Assembly (NCBI GenBank): GCA_046349775.1
Contig: JAXMBS010000020.1
Coordinates: forward strand, 13,260-77,259
Origin: JAEUIG01 sp046349775
GTDB taxonomy: Bacteria; Planctomycetota; Planctomycetia; Planctomycetales; Planctomycetaceae
Direction: 5' to 3'
Length of the DNA stretch: 64,000 bases
Positions within the stretch are counted from its first letter, which is position 1; each line of letters begins with the position of its first letter. Positions 8,445 through 16,020 of this stretch are shown piece after piece. The translations under genes and the position numbers were made by a program. The notes under the pieces were generated by a model that saw only the letters and a program-made list of their open reading frames with translations, made no database searches and was not told the DNA's origin.

Positions 8445-10181
8445 TCAGGCACCCGCCTTCTCCCGCGCGAACTGCAGTGCGTCGATCAGCGTATCGACGT
8501 CATCCGTCGTGTTGTAGAACGCCAGGCTCGCCCGCACGCTCGCCGGGATGCACAACAATTCGTGCAGCGGCATCGTGCAGTGGTGACCGTGCCGCACGCA
8601 CACACCCTTGAGGTCGAGCAGCTGCGCCACGTCCTGTGCCGCAACGCCGTCGAGCGTAAAGCTGAAAATTGCTCCCTTATGGGCGGTCGACGGCCCGTAC
8701 AGCTTCAGCCCGGGCACTTCGCTCAGTCGTTTCGTCGCGTACCTCAGCAGTGTCTGCTCGTGCGTGTGAATGCCGCACAGTCCCAGTCCGCTGACATAGT
8801 CGATCGCCGTCCCCAATGCGATCGCCTGCGCAATCGCCGGCGTCCCGGCCTCGAACTTTGCCGGCAGTTCCGCCGTCTTGAACGACTGTTGCGTCACCTC
8901 GGAAATCATGTGCCCGCCGCAGAGGAATGGGTCCATCGCGTCGAGGAGCTCGCGCCGGCCGTACAGCACGCCGACGCCCGTCGGTCCGTACAGCTTGTGG
9001 CCGGAAAACGCCAAGAAGTCGATCCCCTCTTTGGCGACGTTGACCGGCATATGTGGCACGCTCTGTGCGCCGTCCACGAGCACGAGGGCGCCGATCTTCT
9101 TGGCCCGACGAATGATCTCCGCCAGCGGAGGCACAGTTCCAAGGACATTCGACATCCCGGTGACGGCGACGATCTTCGTTTTTGGCGTCAGCAGGTTGTC
9201 GAGCCGGTTCAGATCCAGTTGTCCATCGGCAGCCAGCGGGATGTATTTCAGCGCGGCTCCCGTGGCTGACGCAATGAACTGCCACGGCACGATGTTCGCG
9301 TGATGCTCGATCACGCTCAGCAGGATTTCGTCGCCGGGCTTCAGGAACTTGCGGCCCCAGGCCTGCGCCACAAGGTTGATCGACATCGTCGTACCCGACG
9401 TAAATACGATCTCCTCGATGCGCTCCGCCCCGATGAACCGTTGGACGGTCTCGCGCGACTTCTCCAGTTCCCGACTGACGCGGTCGCCGAACCGGTATAC
9501 GCCGCGGTACGCGTTCGCGTAATACTCTTCGTACACCTCGCGCTCTTTGTCGATCACCGCGCGCGGCTTCTGCGCCGACGAGGCGCTGTCGAGATAGACG
9601 ACCGGGATCCCGGACGGCAGCGATTGTTGCAGCGCCGGAAAGTCCTTGCGGACGGCCTGCACGTTCAGCCGGTCCATCCGTCCTGCCGGCCGCACCGGCT
9701 CGGAGACCGACAGCGCCGGCGCCTGGGAAGGTAGACGCTCCGCCGACTTCGGCAGCGCCGTCTGGGCAATCTCCCGGACACGCCGCACCATCGCGTGCAA
9801 GCCGTTCCGCCGCTGCGGCACCAAGTGCGCTTCCAGGCCCAGCCGGGCAAACACGGCTTCCGGTTCCGCCGTCAGAACCTCCGCCGGCGTTTTGCCGTTG
9901 AAAATCGTCAGCAGGACGACGATCAGCCCGTCGACGATCATCGCGTCGCTTTTGGCGCGGATGTCGAGGACTTTCCGGCCGGCTTGCTCCTGCACCTGTG
10001 CCACGAGCCACACCCGTGCCTGGCAGCCGGGCACGAGGTTCGCCGGCGCCTTGTCGGCGGCCGGCAGGTCCGGCAGCTCGCGGCCCAGCTCAATCAGGTA
10101 CTCGCACTGATCTTCCCATTCGCCGAGGAAGTCGAATTCCTCGACCAGCTCGTCGATCGTCAACTGCCCGAGTTCCGGCAC
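8445..10181 (-). CDS. sufS: SufE-SufS fusion: sulfur acceptor plus cysteine desulfurase
   Basis: A 578-residue two-domain protein. Residues 1 to about 140 are a SufE domain: LVEEFDFLGEWEDQCEYLIE and NLVPGCQARVWL with the acceptor Cys53. After a Pro/Ala-rich linker, SufS begins near residue 170 (LNVQAVRKDFPALQ). It has VYLDSASSAQKP, SGTTMSINLVAQ, VDGAQSVPHMPVNV, the PLP-binding Lys in FSGHKLYGPTGVG, and RHGHHC with the active Cys535 near the C-terminus. The enzyme takes sulfur from cysteine and passes it to its own SufE domain for Fe-S cluster assembly. Normally these are two genes; here no Suf scaffold genes are adjacent. Confidence 0.93.
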   Translation of the reverse strand: MPELGQLTIDELVEEFDFLGEWEDQCEYLIELGRELPDLPAADKAPANLVPGCQARVWLVAQVQEQAGRKVLDIRAKSDAMIVDGLIVVLLTIFNGKTPAEVLTAEPEAVFARLGLEAHLVPQRRNGLHAMVRRVREIAQTALPKSAERLPSQAPALSVSEPVRPAGRMDRLNVQAVRKDFPALQQSLPSGIPVVYLDSASSAQKPRAVIDKEREVYEEYYANAYRGVYRFGDRVSRELEKSRETVQRFIGAERIEEIVFTSGTTMSINLVAQAWGRKFLKPGDEILLSVIEHHANIVPWQFIASATGAALKYIPLAADGQLDLNRLDNLLTPKTKIVAVTGMSNVLGTVPPLAEIIRRAKKIGALVLVDGAQSVPHMPVNVAKEGIDFLAFSGHKLYGPTGVGVLYGRRELLDAMDPFLCGGHMISEVTQQSFKTAELPAKFEAGTPAIAQAIALGTAIDYVSGLGLCGIHTHEQTLLRYATKRLSEVPGLKLYGPSTAHKGAIFSFTLDGVAAQDVAQLLDLKGVCVRHGHHCTMPLHELLCIPASVRASLAFYNTTDDVDTLIDALQFAREKAGA

Positions 10182-10443
10182 AATTCGGCTCCGATATGAC
10201 CCCGATCTCTACGGGGCATTCTAGAGCGTCGCGCCGCACCGGGCTACGGGCCGCGTGGGCCTCGGGCTGAGAGTCAAGAGCCAAGGGCAGCACCCTTGCT
10301 GACCGCTGATAGCTGACGCCTGACGGCCGACCGCTTCCCCCGCCGACAACTGACGGCCGAAAATCGACGACCAAAAAAGCAAACGGCCCGCTTCCCCCTC
10401 CAGGAAGCGGACCGTTCTTCCCTCGTTCCCATCGCCCCCGGAT

Positions 10444-10746
10444 CTAGAAGACGTCGAGTATATAGTGGTGGCCGCGGTGGTACGGCTTGTCCATCAGGTA
10501 GAAGTTGTGCCAATCCGCGTTGTACACCGGGATCTGCCGCTCTTTGGGATAGCGGTAGTACATGTGGTCGTAGCTTTCCGGGTACGTCTGGAAGTTGTGC
10601 GGATAGTAGACGTACGGATAGTAATAGAACCGCTGCCAGTTGGACGGCTGTCCCGGCGGAGCAGCGTGGGCGTCGCTCGCGCTCAGCGAGGACACGACCG
10701 CCGCCGCGATCAGCAGCAGTCCGGTGAATACGGTTCGCTTCAGCAT
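10444..10746 (-). CDS. Small secreted Tyr/His-rich protein of unknown function
   Basis: A 100-residue protein with a clear signal peptide (MLKRTVFTGLLLIAAAVVSS, cleavage likely after SDAHA). The mature part is rich in Tyr, His and Pro: RFYYYPYVYYPHNFQTYPES, YDHMYYRYPKE. I recognise the type from planctomycete genomes but no function is known. It ends in the sequence YHRGHHYILDVF. Upstream and downstream spacers are long and repeat-rich, so it is probably a single-gene unit. Confidence 0.7.
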   Translation of the reverse strand: MLKRTVFTGLLLIAAAVVSSLSASDAHAAPPGQPSNWQRFYYYPYVYYPHNFQTYPESYDHMYYRYPKERQIPVYNADWHNFYLMDKPYHRGHHYILDVF

Positions 10747-11053
10747 GGATCGTCGCTCCTGGGGCGATTGCGGCGGACCGTGCCGCCGGCGGCGAACGGC
10801 CGTTTCCGCCGGTCAGGGCCGGCATTGCAGGCGTCGCACACCCCCAAAGATCGGCCGACCGACTGCCGGTGCGTCAGGCTTTTTCGGAAGAAACCGAGTA
10901 ATCGATACAGGCGGACCGCACAGCGCTGCAAAACAACACACCGCGCACGCAGGTGTTCCGCCCTCTGGCGGTCAACCGTTCGCCGCACCGACCGGTCTCA
11001 CATCGGTCCGTCGTCGCGTTCGTGGAAGCGGGCTGAATCCAGCTTTCACGCGG
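10747..11053. other. Intergenic region without recognised features
   Basis: GC-rich spacer upstream of the Tyr-rich secreted protein. I see no supported gene or RNA; a promoter for the minus-strand gene must lie here but no clear -35/-10 pair stands out. Confidence 0.4.
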
Positions 11054-11464
11054 TCAGCGCGTCCGGAGCAGGCCCGCCGACGATTCGAAGAATTTGCGGC
11101 GGCGGTGTTGCGACTGGCCGTCCGTGCGAGCGTGCGCCGCTTCCAGGTCGCGCAGGTTCGCGGCACAGATGCGACAGCCGACCGTCTGCAAATGGAAGTC
11201 AACGTAAGCATGCAGTCCCGAATCGAGTGTGCCGAGCAGATAACTGCCGAGCTGGCTGCGGGTAAAGCAACTGAGTCGCTCGCGTCGCCAGATCTCGCCG
11301 ACCGTGTGGCCCCCTTGATCGCGCCGGCGGGCCAGGATGTTCGCGTGCTGGCGCAGCGACGCCGAGGCGCGAAGTTCCTTTTCGACCACCGCAGCCCGTT
11401 CGGGTGCAAGCATCTCATCGAGATACGAGAGCAGTTCGGCGTCAGAGATCGTGTGCCCGGTCAT
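11054..11464 (-). CDS. Putative anti-sigma-factor-like regulatory protein
   Basis: A 136-residue soluble protein starting MTGHTISDAELLSYLDEMLA. The N-terminal helix with LSYLDEML followed by VEKELRASASLRQHA is typical of anti-sigma zinc-finger (RsrA/ChrR-like) N-termini. The middle HTVGEIWRRERLSCFTRSQL and SYLLGTLDSGLHAYVDFHL precede TVGCRICAANLRDLE, which has a C-x-x-C. No partner sigma factor gene lies next to it. Assignment as a regulator is inference from these motifs. Confidence 0.6.
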   Translation of the reverse strand: MTGHTISDAELLSYLDEMLAPERAAVVEKELRASASLRQHANILARRRDQGGHTVGEIWRRERLSCFTRSQLGSYLLGTLDSGLHAYVDFHLQTVGCRICAANLRDLEAAHARTDGQSQHRRRKFFESSAGLLRTR

Positions 11465-11708
11465 CCGCCACGCGCCCTTGTCAGGACTGGAAACCGCCAG
11501 GCAGCAGTGTATTCGGTCTGGCGGCCGATTGCAGCACCCGGCGGACCTGCGCTGTGGCCAACAGCGGAAAGCCTAATTCGGACAGCAGTTGTGGCGACGA
11601 ATGGGCAAGTTCCGAAATCTCCAAATGTCGCAAAGCCGCAAGCGAAACGCGATGCCGACGATGCTTCTGACGCGCTGCTACTGCCTCCCACGACCAACGA
11701 CCCACTCT

Positions 11709-13085
11709 CTACTTCTTCGGCACGGGCATGATCGCGCCGGTTTCCTCGCGCCAGGCGGCAAGCTGCCTGCGCAGCGCGGCGACCCGGTCGGGATGCACGG
11801 CGGCGAGGTTCGTGCGTTCGCCCAAGTCGTTTGCCAGGTTGTACAGCTCGACGGTGTCCTCTTCCCAGAACTCGATCAGCTTCCAGTCCCCGTCGCGGAT
11901 CGCACCGCCGGGCGCCCACATCGAACCGTGGTAGTGCGGATAGTGCCAGAACAGTGGCTGCGTGGGACGCGGTTCGCCCGCCAGCAGCGGACGGATGCTC
12001 TGGCCGTCCCGGTGCTGCTCCGGGCGCAGCGGCGCACCGGCGAGTTCCAGCAGCGTCGGATAATAGTCGGTGCTGATGACGGGTGCGTTGCAAGTTGACC
12101 CCGGTCGGGTCAGGCCCGGCGCAGAGACAATCAAGGGCACGCGGATGCCTCCTTCGTACAGCCAGCCCTTGCCACTGCGGAGGGGTAGATTCGACGTTGG
12201 GCCAGGCTTGTCGACCGTGCACAAGCCCCCGTTATCCGACGTGAAGACGATCACGGTCGAATCGAGAATCCCCTGCTCGTCGAGCCGCGCGACGAGCTGC
12301 CGTACGGCCGCGTCGAGGACCGCCACCTCGCTCGCATAACCGGGATCGTTCTGGACCGTACGGGAGAAGCCGCGGCGCTCGGAAATGGCCGCCGGATCAT
12401 TGCCGCCCGCCTGCTCCGATTTCCGCCGGAAGTGTTCGATCGTATCGGGATGATCGTTGATCGGCCGGTGCGGTTCGTGATAGCTGACGAACATGAAGAA
12501 CGGCTGCTCGCGGTCGCGCTTGTCGAGAAACCGCAGCGCCGACTGCGTGAGCCGGTCGCCGACCAGCGGATCGGTGCGATGATCGCCGAGCGCCTCGTCC
12601 TCGACGACGACGTCGAAGCCCTGCTCGCGCGGCCCGTGGCCGGCTTCGCCGAGGTGCCATTTGCCCGCATAAAACGTGAGGTATCCGGCGTCGCGGAGCG
12701 CTTCCGCGATGGTGACTTCGTCGAGCGCGAGTTCGGTCTTCGTGTACGGGGTGTCGAGCCGGACGCCCGGGGGATGCTGGCCGGGGATGTAGTCGGTGAC
12801 GCCGGTCCGCGTTGGATACTTCCCCGTCATGATACTGGACCGCGTCGGCGAACAGACCGGACACGCGGTGTACGCCTGAGTGAACCGCAGTCCCCGCGCG
12901 GCAAGCTGGTCAATGGCCGGCGTTTCATCGAAGGGACTGCCGTAACAACTGAGGTCCATCCAGCCAAGATCGTCGGCCAGGATGAACACGATGTTGGGAC
13001 GCTCGGCGGCGATTGCCGGCAGAGTCGGCAGCAACGCGACAAACGCCGCAAAACCAGCCAGCAGGCAAGAGAGACGACTCGACAT
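11709..13085 (-). CDS. Secreted sulfatase (type I, formylglycine)
   Basis: A 458-residue arylsulfatase-family enzyme. From the chosen ATG at 13085 it begins with a signal peptide (SSRLSCLLAGFAAFVALLP, then AIAAERPNIVFILADDLGW). The maturation motif CSPTRSSIMTGKYPTR holds the Cys converted to formylglycine. Metal and substrate residues are visible in ADDLGW, GKWHLGE, SDNGG and SGKGWLYEGGIRVPLIV. Planctomycetes carry many such enzymes for sulfated algal polysaccharides. Substrate is not predictable. A longer open frame extends upstream to 13178, but the internal start restores the signal peptide. Confidence 0.92.
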   Translation of the reverse strand: MSSRLSCLLAGFAAFVALLPTLPAIAAERPNIVFILADDLGWMDLSCYGSPFDETPAIDQLAARGLRFTQAYTACPVCSPTRSSIMTGKYPTRTGVTDYIPGQHPPGVRLDTPYTKTELALDEVTIAEALRDAGYLTFYAGKWHLGEAGHGPREQGFDVVVEDEALGDHRTDPLVGDRLTQSALRFLDKRDREQPFFMFVSYHEPHRPINDHPDTIEHFRRKSEQAGGNDPAAISERRGFSRTVQNDPGYASEVAVLDAAVRQLVARLDEQGILDSTVIVFTSDNGGLCTVDKPGPTSNLPLRSGKGWLYEGGIRVPLIVSAPGLTRPGSTCNAPVISTDYYPTLLELAGAPLRPEQHRDGQSIRPLLAGEPRPTQPLFWHYPHYHGSMWAPGGAIRDGDWKLIEFWEEDTVELYNLANDLGERTNLAAVHPDRVAALRRQLAAWREETGAIMPVPKK

Positions 13086-13196
13086 GCAGGCGCTCCTGGC
13101 GCGGAAACTGACTCGAAAGCCGCACATCAGGATGGTCGCCGCGCCACAGTGATGCAAGCGAGCGAAACGACTCGACAAACAACCGAGCCGGAAGCG

Positions 13197-13979
13197 TCAG
13201 TGCCCGGAGCCCTCAACACGATGGCCGACAGACAGCCGGTCGGCAGCCGACTCCATATGCCGCTGGAAGTCGGCGTCCAGCACGGGCGAAGCGGCAGATT
13301 GCCGCAACATCTGCTGCAGGTCGCGGGCAGCAGACAGCAAGTCCCGGCGCGCCAACACCGCGCTCGTCTCGGCCGGCCGCGCTCCGAGCGACAGGATCGG
13401 AGTGCGGCTTGCGGCGGACTTGAGCGTCGCAATGAGTTTCTCGACCGATCGCGCGTCTTCGGGACGGCTCTGCCCGGAACTGGCCCCACGGTCCGAGATC
13501 GACGCGTGCAGGCGGATTAGTTCCGCGTACACCGCTGCGTTGTCGGGAGGAGGTGCTGCCTGCCACCAGACAGCCAGGATCGTGGCAGCCGCGGCCGCGA
13601 TGACCAGCAATCGTCGTGGAGACCACGCACCGCGAGCCAACATTGATACCCAGCTCGCTGATTCCGGATGCGGCGTATGGCCGGTCTCCGGCGAGTTACG
13701 CGCAATCTCCTCCACATTCGGATCGAATGCACCGCTGAGCCGCAGCTCGGCCGCCATCAGGAGGAGAGCAGCCGCAGCATCAGCGGCGGCATGAGAGGAA
13801 TCGGCGCCGTGTCCAAACGCCTGGGCAACGTCCGCTGCCGGCGTCCAATCGGACGCGCCGACGGGCCGCACTTCGTCTGCGTCCCCATTGGCCCGCGACC
13901 GCAGGATGGCGGCCAGTTCTGCCGCGCTGAGCGGACCGCGAACCTCATCTCCCGAGCGCCACAACCATTGGGCGGACAT
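13197..13979 (-). CDS. GYF_2-domain single-pass membrane protein
   Basis: From the ATG at 13979 the protein begins MSAQWLWRSGDEVRGPLSAA and ELAAILRSRANGDADEVRPV, the GYF_2 (DUF4339) pattern: W-Y/W-...-GP-s--el. A single membrane helix follows at about residues 125-145 (RRLLVIAAAAATILAVWW). The remaining C-terminal 115 residues are helical and probably periplasmic. GYF_2 domains are thought to bind proline-rich partners; the role in planctomycetes is unknown. The gene is separated from the sulfatase by 111 bases. Confidence 0.7.
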   Translation of the reverse strand: MSAQWLWRSGDEVRGPLSAAELAAILRSRANGDADEVRPVGASDWTPAADVAQAFGHGADSSHAAADAAAALLLMAAELRLSGAFDPNVEEIARNSPETGHTPHPESASWVSMLARGAWSPRRLLVIAAAAATILAVWWQAAPPPDNAAVYAELIRLHASISDRGASSGQSRPEDARSVEKLIATLKSAASRTPILSLGARPAETSAVLARRDLLSAARDLQQMLRQSAASPVLDADFQRHMESAADRLSVGHRVEGSGH

Positions 13980-14049
13980 CGAGCAGTCTCCCAGACCGCC
14001 CCCCTGCTGCAAATCTCTTTGCTATCCCCTAAGCACTACCAGCTACCTG

Positions 14050-15078
14050 CTAATTCCTGTTAACCAGCACCGCCTTGGCGATGCGGCCGGAGTGCATCGT
14101 CTCAAAAGCCTCGTGCCACTCCGTCAGCGGCCACGTGCCGCCGACGATCGGCTCGACGTTCAGCAGGCCGGTGTCGAGCAGTCGCAGCACGCGCTCCCAG
14201 ACCGGCCAGTTGTGGCTGAAGCTTCCTTGCAGTCTCACGTTCTTCTGGACCAGCGGATCGAGCGAGAATCCGGCCGGGTCTTTTCCCCAGCCGACCTTGC
14301 TGATCCACCCGGCGGGCCGCACGACGTCCATTGCGATCTTGAGCGTGGCCGAGACGCCGGCCGCATCAATCACGCCGTCCGCGCCGAGACCGTCGGCCGC
14401 CATTGCCCACGGCTTGCAATCGCCAATGATCGTCTCGCAACCGTACTTCTTCGCGATGGCGAAACGGTCGGCGTCCCGCTCGAGTCCGACGACGCCCACG
14501 ATCGCTCCCTGCAGCCGTGCCATGGCGGCGCAGAGCAATCCGATGGGTCCCGGCCCCAGCACGACCACGCGGTCCCCCGGTTTGATCGTCGCGTTGTTTA
14601 CGACCGCGTTAAACGCCACCGAACAGGGCTCGGTCAGGCAGGCCTTCTCGAATGCCAACTTGTCCGGGACGCGGTGCAGGCACCGGGCCGGGACGCGGAC
14701 GTACTCTGTCATCGCGCCGTCCACACCGTAGCCAAAACCCTTCCGCGTGGGATCGAGGTTGTACAGTCCCTGCCGTGACATCGGGTTCATCGGGTCGATG
14801 ACGGCTGCCGTCTCGCTGACCACGCGATCCCCTTCCTTCCAGCCGGTCGCGCGCGGACCGACTTCGGCGATCGTTCCGCCGAATTCGTGCCCCAGAATCA
14901 CTGGGTAATTCACCGGCCAGCTATGGTCGGCCGTCCATTGATGCAGATCGCTGCCGCACACGCCGACGGCGGCGACCTTCAGCAGGACGTCTTCGGGGCC
15001 GATCTTCGGCCGCTCGAGCTCGCGGAGTTCAACGGCGTAACGTTCGTTGGCGTAATTGACGACGGCGGGTTGTTTCAT
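14050..15078 (-). CDS. Zinc-dependent medium-chain alcohol dehydrogenase
   Basis: A 342-residue MDR enzyme. VGVCGSDLHQWT holds the first catalytic zinc ligand, GHEFGGTIAEVGP the second (His-Glu) and LTEPCSVAFNAV the third region. The Rossmann loop is VVLGPGPIGLLCAAMARL. The four-cysteine structural-zinc lobe of the family is replaced by VIDPMNPMSRQGLYNLDPTR, so only the catalytic zinc should bind. It is closest in style to threonine/sorbitol dehydrogenase-like members. It sits upstream of nothing obvious but follows the hexulose-phosphate-synthase-like gene on the same strand, which may indicate a shared sugar or C1 pathway. Confidence 0.88.
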   Translation of the reverse strand: MKQPAVVNYANERYAVELRELERPKIGPEDVLLKVAAVGVCGSDLHQWTADHSWPVNYPVILGHEFGGTIAEVGPRATGWKEGDRVVSETAAVIDPMNPMSRQGLYNLDPTRKGFGYGVDGAMTEYVRVPARCLHRVPDKLAFEKACLTEPCSVAFNAVVNNATIKPGDRVVVLGPGPIGLLCAAMARLQGAIVGVVGLERDADRFAIAKKYGCETIIGDCKPWAMAADGLGADGVIDAAGVSATLKIAMDVVRPAGWISKVGWGKDPAGFSLDPLVQKNVRLQGSFSHNWPVWERVLRLLDTGLLNVEPIVGGTWPLTEWHEAFETMHSGRIAKAVLVNRN

Positions 15079-15222
15079 GGGGGGAAGGAAACAGTGAGTG
15101 ACGAGTCGGGATCAGCGGCTTTTCAGGCGGCGACACAAATCTATGCGATCAGTCGCGGTCCGCCAACGGGAGTCGGGTACTGACGATGATTCTACTATTC
15201 TCCGCTGCCGGTTCGCTATTCC

Positions 15223-15927
15223 TTACTTCCCCACCGGCACGTCGCCATAGGCGTGCACTTTGTCGCAGATCAGCCGCAGCGACGCCTCCAGATTGCCATC
15301 AGCTGTTTTGAACGAATCGGCGTCGATTGTCAGCGGGGCGCCGAGCACAACCAGCGGCGCTCCGTATTCCGGCGTCCGGACGGCCTGCTCGAGCGACAAC
15401 CCTCCCACGGCCTGCACCGGAATCTTCACCGCTTTCACGACTTCTCGGAGGTGGTCGAGCGGGCTCGGCATCCGGCGGCCGCTGGCAGCGATGCCGCGGC
15501 GCTCGTCGTATCCGACGTGGTGCACGATGAAGTCGCAACCCAGGTCTTCGAGACGTCGAGCGGCAGCCACCATGTCGGCCGCAACCATGTTGTCCCCCAT
15601 CACCTGGCAGCCAAAGTCCTTGCCGGCTTTGACCACGCATTTGATGGTCTCTTCATGTGCCCGCTCCATGACGACCACGTGTGTGGCGCCTGCCTTGGCC
15701 ATCATTTCCGCTTCCAGGTAGCCGCCGTCCATCGTCTTGAGATCGGCGACGATCGGAGTCTTTGGAAACGCCGCGCGCAGCGCGCGAACCCCGTGCAGTC
15801 CCTCCGCCAGGATCAGTGGCGTGCCGGCTTCGATCCAGTCGACGCCGGCGCGCAGGGCCATAGCGGCGGTTTCGAGGGCTTCTTCCTTGTTCGTGAGGTC
15901 GAGCGAAATCTGGACGATCGGGCGCAT
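15223..15927 (-). CDS. 3-hexulose-6-phosphate synthase-like OMPDC-family enzyme
   Basis: A 234-residue TIM barrel from the ATG at 15927. It opens VQISLDLTNKEEALETA, then WIEAGTPLILAEG and the family metal motif VADLKTMDGGYLEAEM (D-x-K-x-x-D). DFIVHHVGYDERR and VQAVGGLSLEQA complete the barrel. Hexulose-phosphate synthase condenses formaldehyde with ribulose-5-P, or splits arabino-hexulose-6-P in reverse; the keto-gulonate-phosphate decarboxylases share the fold. No phosphohexuloisomerase gene is next to it, so reaction direction is open. A longer upstream extension is repeat-derived and rejected. Confidence 0.8.
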   Translation of the reverse strand: MRPIVQISLDLTNKEEALETAAMALRAGVDWIEAGTPLILAEGLHGVRALRAAFPKTPIVADLKTMDGGYLEAEMMAKAGATHVVVMERAHEETIKCVVKAGKDFGCQVMGDNMVAADMVAAARRLEDLGCDFIVHHVGYDERRGIAASGRRMPSPLDHLREVVKAVKIPVQAVGGLSLEQAVRTPEYGAPLVVLGAPLTIDADSFKTADGNLEASLRLICDKVHAYGDVPVGK

Positions 15928-15970
15928 GGGATTCGGTGGAGGATCGGGGTGCGGAAAGGCGGGATGGTAA

Positions 15971-15994
15971 CAGTGGGTAGTGGGTAGTGGGTAG
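15971..15994 (-). repeat. Low-complexity phrase repeat (GTGGGTA)n
   Basis: Three tandem copies of GTGGGTA with flanks, the reverse complement of the ACTACCCAC phrase at 2047-2080. It fills the spacer between the propeller protein and the synthase-like gene. Confidence 0.75.
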
Positions 15995-16020
15995 CGATGG
16001 ACTGTTGACGACAAAGGGTG

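Noticed and set aside
11481..11705. 74-residue minus-strand ORF between the sulfatase and the anti-sigma-like gene
   Set aside because: Its start lies in a phrase repeat (GTGGGTCGTTGGTCGTGG) and no family is recognisable.
13083..13178. N-terminal extension of the sulfatase
   Set aside because: The internal ATG at 13085 gives a proper signal peptide; the extension would bury it.
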